Shown in pieces: positions 23,160-34,969 of a stretch of DNA of 64,000 nucleotides. Below the pieces are notes generated by a model. That model had not been told where the DNA came from and did not search any database. It saw nothing but the letters and a program-made list of their open reading frames with translations. This DNA is from Liolophura sinensis (lineage: Eukaryota; Mollusca; Polyplacophora; Chitonida; Chitonidae), in the NCBI RefSeq assembly GCF_032854445.1, contig NC_088297.1, positions 3,967,991-4,031,990 on the forward strand. The letters run 5' to 3'. The position numbers and the translations under genes were made by a program. How positions within the stretch are numbered: the stretch's first letter is position 1; every line of letters begins with the position of its first letter.

Positions 23160-24685
23160 TCACTTTTTGGCGTACAAGAATGAGAAGTCCACCTTTGGAT
23201 CTTCGCCCAGACCATACTGTAAGAAAGCATATTCAAATTCTGACTTGGAGATCCTTCCGTCACCATTTTTGTCCATTCTTCTGAAAGTTGACTTGCAAAA
23301 CTCCTCATTTGTAATACCGCGCTGGCTGTAGAGCTTTTTCCACTCGGCAAACGTCACACCTTGGCCGTTTGCGACGTCGAGAGACCGGAAGTAGACGTCG
23401 ACGACCGGAGGCATGAACTCTTGCGCGTACCAGTCTGTTTTGTGCACAAGGAGAGCTCCGCTGATCCAGTCTTTCCGCCCGATAGAGGTCGCTCCTGTCT
23501 CCAGTCCGGCCGCCTGACAGACCCGCTGGAAGTAATTCTTGTAGGTGACTGCTAGCTGCACACCCAGATAGACACGATCTTTCTTAATAAGTTCGACTGG
23601 AAAGGTCATCAGTGTTTTCAAGGTCAAGGTGTCCGAGTTGTCCAAATTCAGGAAGTCAAAGGTTATCCCCGACTTTTTTTCCATGAACGACTCGCCATTC
23701 TCTGTCTGAAATAAAACCAGGCACATCATGCTGTATATGACTGTAGTGAGCCATTTTCTTTGATTTTGTAAGTTATTGATCATTGATATTGATTTTACAA
23801 AGATGTCAGATTTGCTGACATGCCGATATGATGATATCCTCCTGGAAAAATGTAAGTCTCTGCAATCTTATATGTAAACGGGGCCTCTGTGGCTCAGTCG
23901 GTTAGCGCGCTAGCGCAGCGTAACGACCCAGGAGCCTCTCACCAATGCGGTCGCTGTGAGTTCAAGTCCAGCTCGTGCTGGCTTCCTCTCCGGACGTAAG
24001 TGGGAGGGTCTGCCAACAACGTGCGGATGGTCGTGGGTTTCCCCCGTGCTCTGCCCGGTTTCCACCCACCATAATGCTGGCCGCCGTCGTATAAGTGAAA
24101 TATTCTTGAGTACGGCGTAAAACACCAATCAAATAAATAAATAAATAAATTATATGTATAAAAAAAAATCGGTTAGTTTTAGTCTATTGTCTGAGTGATG
24201 GTAGAATGTCTTCTGTTATTATAACACAATAGTGTTTTATTCAACACAATATTCTGTTGGTTTAACAGAATCCTTATGTTAAATTGACAGAATATTTGTG
24301 CTGTATTTAACAGAATAATCTGCTGTAATAACAGAACACATTCCCGCGTCACTCAACAGATTGACAACAGATTTTCTGTCAGATTTAACCGATTATTATT
24401 TGAGGGTAATAGTATCATTTTATTAATTTATTTATTTATTTTGATTGGTGTTTTACGCCGTACTCAAGAGTATTTCACTTCTACGACGGCGGCCAGCATT
24501 ATGGTGGGTGGAAACCGGGCAGAGCCCGGGAGAAACCCACGACCATCCACAGGTTCAGTAACATTTTATATTTGTCTCTTAGAAACCGTGTCTTAGGGCG
24601 AACTTTTCGGACACGTGAGATTACTCGTCTTCCGGTTTCATATCGCCTTTGTTGTAAACCCCTCCTGTATTTCTGTGACTGTGGG

Positions 24686-24761
<76 letters not shown>

Positions 24762-25625
24762 CATTGATGCATGAAACGTTTCACTGGGGCGATTTAATCG
24801 ACTCGTTTTTATGGTTATAGATGGGTGGCGAAAAACCAGAATCGTATACATTGCTTCAGGTAGACGAACTATGAAAGTCCGTGTGCACAACATAGGTAAC
24901 GCTTCGATGAATCGCTTGGTCAGATATAGAACTACAGACGACAGTGATCACATGCACTATGCGGCTGGTTAATGTGCCCAGGTCCATTTGTCCCCTTCAG
25001 ACCATTTGTCAACTGTAAAGTGCCGTTGGCCGGTAAGTATTAACAAGATATTAAAAAATAAATAAAACTTCCACGGTCAGTCCCTAATGTGAAGTTTACT
25101 TGCGTATGTTCTAATTTATGACCGTGTGAAGGGGCATATTCCTGAACTGGCTTAAAACCGGCATCGATTTAAACGGGCTCAGATTTCATTCGGATTAAAT
25201 TTTGCCGTGGGCTCACCCGGGCTCTGCCTGAATTTTTAACACGTTTAACATTGCTGGCCACCGTCGTATTAGTGAAATATTGTTGAGTAGGGCGTAAAAC
25301 ACCAATCAAATAAATAAATAAAGCCTTACATGAGCACTGGTTTTTTAATTAAGTACACATATGCATGTACACATATAGTGAGTCCGTGACACGGAGCATC
25401 TGTTCACTGCCATTAGTGCATATAAGAGAATGATTGTTTGTGGCAAGTAGTGTGAAATTTGTGTGTGGATATTGTAAAATGATAATTACGTGTTTTTATA
25501 TTCCCAGAAGTGAAAATAATTGTACGTTATGTTTAATGGGGATCTGTCAAACGCCTTCCGCTTCACATTGAAGAAGAAATACGAAATGACGTAAATTAAA
25601 ACAAACATCTTACCTTTTCGCACAT
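23160..25625 (-). CDS. Sarcoplasmic calcium-binding-type EF-hand protein, paralogue 1
   Basis: A cytosolic calcium buffer by family, typical of invertebrate muscle. Two coding exons. Exon 1 is 25614-25625, just four codons M-C-E-K, ending in donor GTAAGA; exon 2 is 23160-23705, after a TTTATTTCAG acceptor, phase 0. The product is 185 aa, the usual length for this family. EF-hand 4 is canonical ([12 protein letters not shown], about residues 151-162). EF-hand 3 reads [12 protein letters not shown], with A at loop position 3. The hand-1 region ([13 protein letters not shown]) and hand 2 ([12 protein letters not shown]) are degenerate, so only one site looks fully competent. I chose the ATG at 25623-25625 because it joins in frame, sits 54 bp below a TATA box, and is mirrored in the paralogue at 26846-28687. 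The intron holds two SINE copies and a (TA)n tract. It could also be called calexcitin-like; EF-hand identity is secure. Confidence 0.9.
23880..24150 (+). mobile_element. SINE family B, full length
   Basis: Intact head (TGGCTCAGTCGGTTAGCGCG), B-box GAGTTCAAGTCCAGC, core CCACCATAATGCTGGCCGCC, and tail CACCAATCAAATAAATAAAT. Lies antisense in the intron of EF-hand paralogue 1. It is one of the least degraded copies, so probably young. Confidence 0.95.
24200..24400. repeat. AT-rich block with recurring AACAGAAT/ATTCTGTT motif
   Basis: At least eight occurrences of ACAGA or TCTGT with flanking TTAA in both orientations within 200 bp. A related, shorter block lies at 34090-34195, where CACTCAGGCAACAGA parallels CACTCAACAGA here. 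Confidence 0.5.
24419..24556 (-). mobile_element. SINE family B, 3' part
   Basis: Reverse-oriented core GCCAGCATTATGGTGGGTGG and tail TGATTGGTGTTTTACGCCGT. Stops at CCATCCACAGG. Confidence 0.9.
24688..24759. repeat. (TA)n microsatellite
   Basis: About 36 uninterrupted dinucleotides. Confidence 0.98.
25208..25321 (+). mobile_element. SINE family B, 3' fragment
   Basis: Degenerate GGGCTCTGCCTG, GCTGGCCACCGTCGTATTAG, and intact tail CACCAATCAAATAAATAAAT. Confidence 0.8.
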
Positions 25626-25678
25626 AGCTGCCACCTTTGATATATATCGTGGGTTAACGTACCTAGTCCGAGACTGGG

Positions 25679-25686
25679 TATTTATA
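25679..25686 (-). promoter_or_regulatory. TATA box of EF-hand paralogue 1
   Basis: On the minus strand CTATAAATACC lies about 54 bp upstream of the ATG, which would give a ~25-nt 5'UTR with initiation near 25650. Confidence 0.65.
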
Positions 25687-26162
25687 GTCAGCCCTATGGT
25701 ATTCGGGTATAATAGACAAGTATTTCTTTAGAAACACCGTGGTTCATATATAGGTGAGCATTGAGCATGGGCTAAACAGATAAATACCCAGATGATTTTG
25801 AAAAGAAAAATCCACGGTATTGATGAAGGTTGTTTTTTTTTATCACGGTTGACATCTTGTTCGAGTTTCTGTCGGTCTGTGGCGCTGTATACGCCGTATA
25901 AGTAAGTGAGAGAGCCCCAGGGTATCCCGAGTTATTTCACGGGTAGGAGCGAGGGGGGAGGGGGAAAGAGGGAGGGTGTGATTTACCTATTACCATACAT
26001 ACATGTACCTTTTCATATACTCACTCGGTTAAGGTTGTTTCTAAACGCAGAATTACTGGTCTTATAGACGGATGAACAAGTCTAAAGTTGAAAGGGATAG
26101 ATGTGAAAGAGAGAATAACATAGCCATTGAGTTACTCCTTTATTTCAGTGTTGTTTAACGCG

Positions 26163-26330
26163 GGATAAAACGCCCATTCTTTGCCAAGTCACTGGCGGAC
26201 TTCTTCACGTGTGGACGCATTATTGGTGGACCTGCAACGAACGATAGCCTACACAAACGGCTCCACAACTGATTATGATCACCAAGTCCCCTTGACTATG
26301 GAGAGCCGGGGAATCCATAGCACAACCACT
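26163..26330 (-). mobile_element. SINE family C, relic
   Basis: Fragments GCCAAGTCACTGGCGGACTT, CACGTGTGGACGCAT and ATTGGTGGACCTG follow the same order as in the copies at 29838 and 17690. Degenerate. Confidence 0.4.
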
Positions 26331-26436
26331 AAGAACCACCTCTCGCTCAGTGCAGCTTTGCGTCAGCAGATTTTTCAGATACTTGATTAGGTGCCGTTTC
26401 ATCTGTCTGGCATCCTCCACTCCTAAAATCTAAATG

Positions 26437-26517
26437 CGGGGCCTCCGTGGTCTAGTGGTTAGTGTGCTAGCGCAGCGCAATGATCCAGGAGCCTCTCGAC
26501 AATGCGGTTCAAGTCGA
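26437..26517 (+). mobile_element. SINE family B, tRNA-head fragment
   Basis: GGGGCCTCCGTGGTCTAGTG, then AGCGCAGCG and CAGGAGCCTCTC, stopping after GCGGTTCAAGTCGAGG. Confidence 0.8.
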
Positions 26518-26845
26518 GGCAGGAATTTAACAAAAACCTCTATATAGATATGTGTGTGGACGACAATTAAAAGAAAAGAAACCACTCAAACCGGCTGATG
26601 ATTCTAAAATCAGTCAGAAATTTCTAGGTCTCTGTTGACTGCATTCATGACGTTTTACGATTTTTGTAATCTAATAATCCTGCACGAAACACAGTAGACA
26701 TACAAATACGTGTAGGCTTTGGGGCAACAATGTTTGGCGACTTATATCCCTAGGTAGTTGTAAAACAAATCTTTCAACATTAGAACTGCCGACATACTTA
26801 AAATAACTACGGTAATAAAAGCGATTGTTGTTGGATAATTAACTC

Positions 26846-27887
26846 TTAGTTTTTGGAAAACAAGAAGGAGTAATCATTACCGGGGTTTACACCAAGAGCA
26901 AACTCTCTAAAAGCGTACTCAAATTCGTCCTTCGAGATGGCGCCGTTGCCATTTTTGTCCATCCTGGCAAACGTTGACCGACAAAACTGATCGTCAGTGA
27001 TACCACGAAGCTCGTACAACCGCTTCCATTCGTTGAGCGATATTTCATGGTTGTTATCGATGTCAAGACACTGGAAATAAACGCCCACTATACTTGTTAC
27101 GAACTCCGTCTTGTACCAGTTGGTTTTGATCACGTGGTGACTTCCCTTAATCCAATCCTTCCTCGTGATAGAGGTCGCCCCAGTCTTGAGGAGCGCCGCC
27201 TGGCAGATCCGGTCGAAGTAGCTTTTGTAGGTCAAGGCCAGACGGGCACCCAGCTCGACAAGCCCGTTCATTAGAAGCTGGATAGGAAATGACATCATGG
27301 TCGCCAGGGAGAGCTCTTCTTCATGATCCAAGTTGAGGAAGTCAAAGATTATTCCAGCCTTCTTGGCCCTGAATAAGTCTTCCGAGTTGCTCTACAGAAG
27401 AATGGAAACCTCATTTAGTAAAGCAGCTGCGTATTCAGTAGTTTCGTAATACAAAAGATCCATTTACAACGATTTACCGCCCTTGGCGGTCATGTGGGAT
27501 CACCACTGAAGAATGGAGGCCGGGAATATTCCATAACTAGGATTGAACCACCAGCTCGTGTGTCCCAGATTATCAGGTGTAACTTTGTACAAGCAACTGT
27601 GGCCTCTTTCGGATTATGCACCTATGTTTTCTGACTAACTATTAACAGACGACAGGAGACAGCGTGAAGTGGGCTCACATGATCACTAGTAACAGTGCCC
27701 GGATCAGAGACGCAGAGCTATGTGTAGATTCACAGCCATGTATTGGAGCCGCGTGCTGCCTTATATGTGATACACACCACACTGACGTCTATGTAACCTC
27801 ACAACCTCCTCTGATTTACCGCAGTTCCCACATACCGTAGTCTAACTGGAATTTTATCGGCAAATAAAAAGGCAATATTGGGAAAAG

Positions 27888-27947
<60 letters not shown>

Positions 27948-28687
27948 TTGTAAATAATTACATACAAATGTAAAAAAAAAATATTGAATATAGGGGCTTC
28001 AGTTTTAAATTTTAAACTGTTATACGTTTCCAGATTAATTTTCTCTAAATATCTGTGGCATTTATGTAAAACGGTCATAATAAACGCTACACTCTGTGTT
28101 ACTATAATTATTCTTAAGTCAAGAGAAGTTTGTCCTGCTATAAACTCTTATCACAGAAGAAGACGATTGCCTCATATACAATGTTTACAAAATTACATAT
28201 TTGTAAGTTGGAACAAAATTGAGACAGCGTGTAGGTTACACATGTAGAATTCGAGCAGTTGCGTCCAAGATTTGCCTCCGAACTGAAGCGTGAGGGAGCG
28301 GTGATTAAGTAACTCTGCCACAGAGACGTTTTAGATTGTCGATGCTGTATAAGTTTCTGAACTGTTTGACTTTGCACCTAGTCAAACTATGTGAAAATTT
28401 TGTCTGTTTTGGATCGAACTGAAAACTGTTTGGCCAGTGTTACTTCAATCACCCCCCCCCCCATCCTCACCCCCACCCCTCAAATATGGTGGTCATGCTA
28501 GGTTGCCTGGGCTAAACAACTGACAAACTTTTCCACGTATGATGCACTGATTTGCACGCCATACGGCATCATGAATAGTTGGAAATAAATAATTATTTGA
28601 AGTGTTTCTAAGTAGCAGAAATATTAGTGCATAATATGTATATATAGAACATAATATATAAAACAAATGACTTACCGTTTCGCCCAT
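26846..28687 (-). CDS. Sarcoplasmic calcium-binding-type EF-hand protein, paralogue 2
   Basis: Tandem paralogue of the gene at 23160-25625, same strand, same two-exon plan. Exon 1 is 28676-28687, four codons M-G-E-T, donor GTAAGT; exon 2 is 26846-27391 after a TTCTGTAG acceptor, phase 0. The 185-aa length equals paralogue 1. EF-hand 3 is DIDNNHEISLNE and EF-hand 4 DKNGNGAISKDE, both with acidic or amide ligands at 1, 3, 5 and E at 12, so two sites look usable against one clear site in paralogue 1. Hand 1 (DHEEELSLATM) and hand 2 (KTGATSITRKDW) are degenerate. The intron (27392-28675) contains a SINE C piece and a (TA)n tract. About 1.05 kb separates this stop codon from the promoter of paralogue 1. 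Likely a muscle calcium buffer; a calexcitin-like role cannot be excluded. Confidence 0.9.
27490..27606 (-). mobile_element. SINE family C, head fragment
   Basis: Reverse-oriented tRNA-like stretch with TAGGATTGAACCACCAGCTC (B-box relic) and CAAGCAACTGTGGCC at the head end. Lies in the paralogue 2 intron. Confidence 0.45.
27891..27945. repeat. (TA)n microsatellite
   Basis: About 27 dinucleotides, in the intron of EF-hand paralogue 2. Confidence 0.98.
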
Positions 28688-29837
28688 ATTTTCCAAAAAG
28701 CCTTCTTAGCTCGCCCGTGTTGATTTACTAAAAGCTGGGAGCGCGTATTGTTTAGCTGTACATCCAGACACTCACAGGGCAGGGTTCAAACTGGGCAGCG
28801 TCGTCACAGTATTTAATCTGCGTTCACAGACTGGCCTAAAATAGTACACTCTCACCTCGTTTCGCATCGGTTATAGACTTCATGCTGTGGGGAAAATATT
28901 CGACTGGCGACTGTCAATTCTGGACCACATATGCACGCTTCAGTAATTTAGTAGACTGGTAATATATTTATTATTTTGACTTTTGTTTATCGGTTTACTC
29001 CCATGCCAATTGATATAACATCATAGTCTAAAACTTATTGTCAAGTTATTTAAAATTGTGTTTTTGTTTTAAAATCTTGTCTAACTTCTGCAGTGTACAG
29101 AATTTCGTCACAAGAATTCCAGAATTAAACTTGATTTATAAATGTATATGTATGAAAAAAGGATAAAGGATGGCTGAGACTGCATGATAGGGTCCCGCTC
29201 GTCCGAAATAATTACGGTTGTGTTATTCTTTATCTTTCATGTCTTTAAAACGCAGCCCTGTCTATATCATATTTATAGGTTTAAAGAAAAGACAACAGAT
29301 AATATAACCTCAGTTATTAAGGTAAAGGGATAAAAACAGACCCAAACGGTGACAGGCATTTTTAATGACGTGCTTGATAAGTCTATAAATCAATGTCTAA
29401 AAAGGAATTCTTGTGATACGCCACATTACAGCAACCTCAAATCCCATGTCGCGTCACTCTTACCACACGCGCATGTTTGGGTGACGTAAGAGGAAACAGA
29501 CGCGTCCTCGAGTAATGGAAATAACTGACGCCTGGTTGAATAAAACTGATAGCATGGTGGCGCTTTCGATTCACTCAATGCGCGTGATTTTGCTTACTTT
29601 GAACTGCGATACTTTATGGATACATATATACATTTTAGTGTTGTCTTTTCTTTTATATGTCCTCAGCTCCTCTTGCGCCTGCGTCATCTGCTGTATTTAT
29701 CTCTCTGACGTGCGCTTCTGTATCCTGCATTGTGCCTTACACACTATTATGTTCAGTTCTTATTTTTATCGTAATATCTTGAAGGATATCGAAGAAACAT
29801 TGTCTCCTGGAATCGGTTGTTGGATTGTTGTTAAGTG
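28688..29837. other. 5' flank of EF-hand paralogue 2; otherwise no gene seen
   Basis: On the minus strand GATTAAATACTG at about 28809-28820 is a possible but weak TATA element. ORFs here have no recognisable domain. Confidence 0.4.
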
Positions 29838-30203
29838 GTTTACTCAAGATTTTTCACATATAAGATGGCGGCCAGTTCCATAAGTAAAGGAAACCAGAGT
29901 CCCCCTGGAATAAATCTCTAACCTATGGCAATTTATTGACGGACTTTTAAACGTGTGACGTATACAGGCTTGCACGTCATTTTGGTAGAAGATAATTTGT
30001 CATCAGCCAACGGAAGATTGTCGCCCTACGAGAGCAAACCACTTCATATTGTCACTAAAGTCCTTAATACAAGTAATGAGTGCCGGGAATCTATCTACAA
30101 ATTCCCTTTCCGGGATTGAACTCCCACCTCGCGATCATTGAAATACAGCACATCCTGTTTCGGAACCCTCTGCAACGATTAATTCACGTTGCTTGGCCTG
30201 CTT
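29838..30203 (-). mobile_element. SINE family C, near full length
   Basis: The 3' end on the left retains TTTACTCAAGATTTTTCACA and GATGGCGGCCAGTTCCATAA, related to the family-B core. Then come CTATGGCAATTTATTGACGG, TTGGTAGAAGATAATTTGTC, AAATTCCCTTTCCGGGATTG and a tRNA-like head ending near 30203 (reverse of CACGTTGCTTGGCC). About 365 bp, longer than family B. Confidence 0.65.
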
Positions 30204-30778
30204 GTCATGCACTTCTACTTACGAATCAGAGTTTCAGTTTAACTAGTAAATAGATATCGTGTATGCTTTTTCTGACGAATCGCCATACACGAATTAGAAT
30301 ATTAAAAAAACATAGCTGCAGTATGTCAGAAAAAAAAACACATTACACATCAGAAGATTTCCAATATTAAGTTTTACACGAGATAATTAAGCCTTTCTAA
30401 AAGCTTTGTACAGTATTGTTTATAATAGCTTTAGGGAATTTTCACGATACAATACCAAATATGGATAGTTAGTTCGGTGTATCTAAGTAGAACATGGCAT
30501 GACATTGACGTGCGTGGTTGAAACTTACCTTCAGATCTGCCACACACGTCTTGCAGTGAAATATTTGGCCACATTGTAAATGAGTGGATAAGAGTGCTAA
30601 TTAAAAAACGATCAAAAAATATAATGATTTTTAAAAAGCTGACTAGCGGAAGACCGTAAACAATGTAGAGACGTTATCAAATGCTGTCGTGGGTTTCCTC
30701 CTGGAAAATTATAATAAAATGTAAATGAATCAAATTGTCTTTGAAGCGTTTTGTCATCTAATATAAATTCTACTATAA
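30204..30778. other. non-coding, no gene seen
   Basis: AT-rich spacer with no repeat or ORF I recognise. Confidence 0.5.
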
Positions 30779-33065
30779 AGATCTATAGCTGAGAGACAAA
30801 GATGTGATGGTATTATTGAGTATGTATGCAGATCTATAGCTGACAAACAAAGCTGTGACGGTATTATTGAGTATGTATGCAGATCAACAGCTGACAAACA
30901 AAGCTGTGACAGTATTATTGAGTATGTACGCAGATCTACAGCTGACAAACAAAGCTGTGACGGTATTATTGAGCATGTATGCAGATCTACAGCTGACAAA
31001 CAAAGCTGTGACGGTATTATTGAGTATATATGCAGATCTACAGCTGACAACCAAAGCTGTGACGGTATTATTGAGTATGTATGCAGATCTACAGCTGACA
31101 ACCAAAGCTGTGACGGTATTATTGAGTATGTATGCAGATCTACAGCTGACAAACAAAGCTGTGACGGTATTATTGAGTATATATGCAGATCTACAGCTGA
31201 CAAACAAAGCTGTGACGGTATTATTGAGTATGTACGCAGATCTACAGCTGACAAACAAAGCTGTGACGGTATTATTGAGTATGTACGCAGATCTACAGCT
31301 GACAAACAAAGCTGTGACGGTATTATTGAGCATATATGCAGATCTACAGCTGACAACCAAAGCTGTGACAGTATTATTGAGTATATATGCAGATCTACAG
31401 CTGACAAACAAAGCTGTGACGGTATTATTGAGCATGTATGCAGATCTACAGCTGACAAACAAAGCTGTGACGGTATTATTGAGTATGTATGCAGATCTAC
31501 AGCTGACAAACAAAGCTGTGACAGTATTATTGAGTATGTACGCAGATCTACAGCTGACAAACAAAGCTGTGACGGTATTATTGAGTATGTACGCAGATCT
31601 ACAGCTGACAAACAAAGCTGTGACGGTATTATTGAGTATGTATGCAGATCTATAGCTGACAAACAAAGCTGTGACGGTATTATTGAGTGTATATGCAGAT
31701 CTATAGCTGACAGACAAAGCTGTGACGGTATTATTGAGTATGTACGCAGATCTACAGCTGACAAACAAAGCTGTGACGGTATTATTGAGTATGTACGCAG
31801 ATCTACAGCTGACAAACAAAGCTGTGACGGTATTATTGAGTGTATATACAGATCTATAGCTGACAAACAAAGCTGTGACGGTATTATTGAGTATATACGC
31901 TGATCTATGGCTGGCAAACAAAGCTGTGACGGTATTATTGAGTATATATGCAGATCTACAGATGACAAACAAAGCTGTGACGGTATTATTGAGTATGTAT
32001 GCAGATCTACAGCTGACAACCAAAGCTGTGACAGTATTATTGAGTATATATGCAGATCTACAGCTGACAAACAAAGCTGTGACGGTATTATTGAGTATAT
32101 ACGCTGATCTATGGCTGACAAACAAAGCTATGACGGTATTATTGAGGATATATGCAGATCTACAGCTGACAAACAAAGCTGTGACGGTATTATTGAGTAT
32201 ATACGCTGATCTATGGCTGACAAACAAAGCTGTGACGGTATTATTGAGTATATATGCAGATCTACAGCTAACAGACAAAGCTGTGACGGTATTATTGAGT
32301 ATATATGCAGATCTACAGCTGACAAACAAAGCTGTGACGGTATTATTGAGTATGTATGCAGATCTACAGCTGATAGACAAAGTTGTGACTGTATTATTGA
32401 TTGTATATGCAGTTCAACAGTTGACAAACAAAGCTGTGACGGTATTATTGAGTATGTATGCCGATCTATAGCAGACAAAGCTGTGACGGTATTATTGAGT
32501 ATGTATGCAGATTTATAGCTGACAGACAAAACTGTGACGGTATTATTGAGTATGTATGCAGATCTACAGCTGATAGACAAAGTTGTGACTGTATTATTGA
32601 TTGTATATGCAGTTCAACAGTTGACAAACAAAGCTGTGACGGTATTATTGAGTATGTATGCCGATCTATAGCAGACAAAGCTGTGACGGTATTATTGAGT
32701 ATGTATGCAGATTTATAGCTGACAGACAAAGCTGTGACGGTATTATTGAGTATGTATGCAGATCAACAGCTGACAGACAAAGCTGTGACGGTATTATTGA
32801 GTATATATGCAGATCTACAGCTGACAATCAAAGCTGTGACGGTATTAATGAGTATATATGCAGATCTACAGCTGACAGACAAAGTTGTAACAGTATTATT
32901 GAGTATATATGCAGATCTACAGCTGACAGACAAAAGCTGTGATGGTATTATTGAGTGCGTATGCCGATCTATAGCAGACAAAGCTGTGACGGTATTATTG
33001 AGTATATATGCAAGATCTTTAGCTGACAGACAAAACTGTGACGGTATTATTGAGTATACGTGCAG
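30779..33065. repeat. 51-bp minisatellite, about 45 copies
   Basis: Unit starts GATCTACAGCTGACAAACAA and continues with GCTGTGACGGTATTATTGAG. 51 bp is exactly 17 codons, so long ORFs appear in several frames on both strands (up to 498 codons), made only of the 17-residue translation of the unit. Each unit contains ACAGCT...AGCTGT, a 6-bp inverted repeat around a 9-nt loop. A 200-bp block (three 51-mers plus one 47-mer) is duplicated: landmarks at 32372 and 32572. Divergence rises toward the right end. Confidence 0.97.
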
Positions 33066-33164
33066 AAGTTCTAGTAATATTAAAACCACGTGCGCTCTGA
33101 AATTATGAATTGAATTTTTTGAATCATTAAAAATGTAAACATGTACAGAGGTCTTTATGCATAC

Positions 33165-33572
33165 TCCCTACTGCGCATGCGTCGCTCTATACCTTTCGCT
33201 TTACATCACTGTCACCAATAACACATTTGTACAGAAATCTTGAACAACGCCGAGGCCACTGATGTCACAGTTATGAGGCAGGAAATGTCAGAAAACAAAA
33301 AACAATCCGTCTCAGCCTTCGTCTCTAATACAGGTCATACTTTATACACATGCATTCTCTTTATCTTTAACATGTGCAACATGATCTAACCAACCCCTAA
33401 AACGAACTTTTGTAACGAATGCTGCTGAAATAATTCCGTGGGAGGACACAAGTGATGAGGCTAATCTTAATTAAGCCTACATGCGTCTCGCAGGCATCAA
33501 AAGTCAAGCTTTTGGTGGCAGTGATGTAAAGTGAAAGGTAGAAAGCGACGCATGCGCTGTAAGGAGTAAGGT
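33165..33572. mobile_element. MITE-like element 3 with ~60-bp terminal inverted repeats
   Basis: Left end ACTCCCTACTGCGCATGCGT, GCTTTACATCACTGTCACC; the right end reverse-complemented reads ACTCCTTACAGCGCATGCGT, ACTTTACATCACTGCCACC. Interior about 280 bp without coding capacity. A half copy is at 4303-4443. Confidence 0.75.
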
Positions 33573-34310
33573 CTTCAGATACACATGTGAAATCCGCATG
33601 AAACAAACACGAACAATGTCGCCGATTTGACGTCAAGATTTCATAAAAGTTTTCGATATTACAGTTTCATTTGAGATTCTTCAAACGGCTTTTTAGATTT
33701 CAGTGTATGTGCACAACTAGTTGAACTAAAATTTAGATACAGTGTAGGCCTACACACGTTTTGAACGGAACTCAACTTTATGTTCAGCCTCAGACAGTGA
33801 AATAGTTTTTGGAACTTGCGAATTACTATATCATGCATTTTATTTTTTTAAATGTTAAATTTTTTAAACTGTTGCAACTTTGATGAGAAGTAACAAATTA
33901 AATGCCTATATTCTTTGAGATGTGTTCAATAAATACGGTTTTTTCGAAGTTATCATGTATAGGATATCGCGCTCTTTCGCAGGTTGAGTCGAGATAAGGC
34001 GAGGGCTCTCACGAACTAATGCGAAGATTTTTCTGTTAAATTATATCACACCTTGTCCATTAATTCAACATAAAGTTTGTGTTCGATTAACAGGACATGA
34101 TGCTGAACATGGCACAGTATACACAGTATAACAGAATACAATCTAGCATCACTCAGGCAACAGACTTTTGGATAACATTAACAGATTTTTCGCATTGTGG
34201 GATGTCAGGGACAGTCTATGCTCCAATATTAAAGATCTCGCGTCATAATGCGTGAAAGGCCAGTAGTATACCTCGTTCCATGTCTGATGCATTCGACGTG
34301 AAAACCCAAG
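33573..34310. other. non-coding, no gene seen
   Basis: AT-rich; an AACAGA-motif block at 34090-34195 parallels 24200-24400. Confidence 0.45.
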
Positions 34311-34385
34311 CATACATACATACATACATACATGCATACACACATATATACGTACATACATACATATATACATACATACATACTC
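34311..34385. repeat. (TACA)n microsatellite
   Basis: Imperfect CATA/TACA tetranucleotides with some TATA interruptions. Confidence 0.95.
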
Positions 34386-34792
34386 GTTAGTTACATGGGA
34401 GTTTTTAATTATGTAAAACTAAGTCGCTAAGTGTTATCTGCTGTAAAATTGTGTACAGTTATCTACCTAACTATTAGCTTGTGACCTTGAGCAGAGTTTG
34501 CCGAAGTAATAAAAATCATCAGTTTACCGTCTATAAATCTATTTACCGATAAGAGTAGTCTCCCTTCTTTCCCCTCAACAGACCGCCGATGCAATCAATC
34601 TGTTTATAAAAAACAAGTATAAAAATACATGTAACCTATTTCGTATATTTGGTCAATCAAGGCAATGCAATGTTGTCTCCAGCATCATCAATACATTTAT
34701 AAATTGTAAACTGAACTCAAAATTGCCCTTTTATGTGCGAAAAGGCGGGGAAGACTACGACGCCATTATATACTCTATAGTGATAAGTATTT

Positions 34793-34910
34793 CCCCCGAG
34801 CTCTGACAGGTTTCCTCTCATAATGCTGGCCACCGATGTATAAGTAAGATATTCTTTAGTACGGCATAAAACGCCAATAAAATAAATAAATAAATAAACA
34901 AATAAATACA
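34793..34910 (+). mobile_element. SINE family B, 3' fragment
   Basis: CCCGAGCTCTGACAGGTTTC, ATAATGCTGGCCACCGATGT, then a long AATAAATAAATAAACAAATA tail. Confidence 0.85.
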
Positions 34911-34969
34911 GACAAGTATAATTCTGAGAAAATAAGTCATCTTTTTGTATTAGTTTTAGCTTTTCAAGG

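Noticed and set aside
24572-24893. ORFs rich in IYIYIY
   Set aside because: Translations of the (TA)n tract; the same holds at 27854-28078 and 48952-49272.
29515-29883. 122-codon hydrophobic ORF
   Set aside because: No domain, no splice or promoter context, and its end is SINE family C core sequence.
30754-32380. ORFs of 455 and 498 codons (minus) and 266 codons (plus) as repeat proteins
   Set aside because: They are pure translations of the 51-bp minisatellite in several frames and both strands at once, with no non-repeat domain, signal or splice context.
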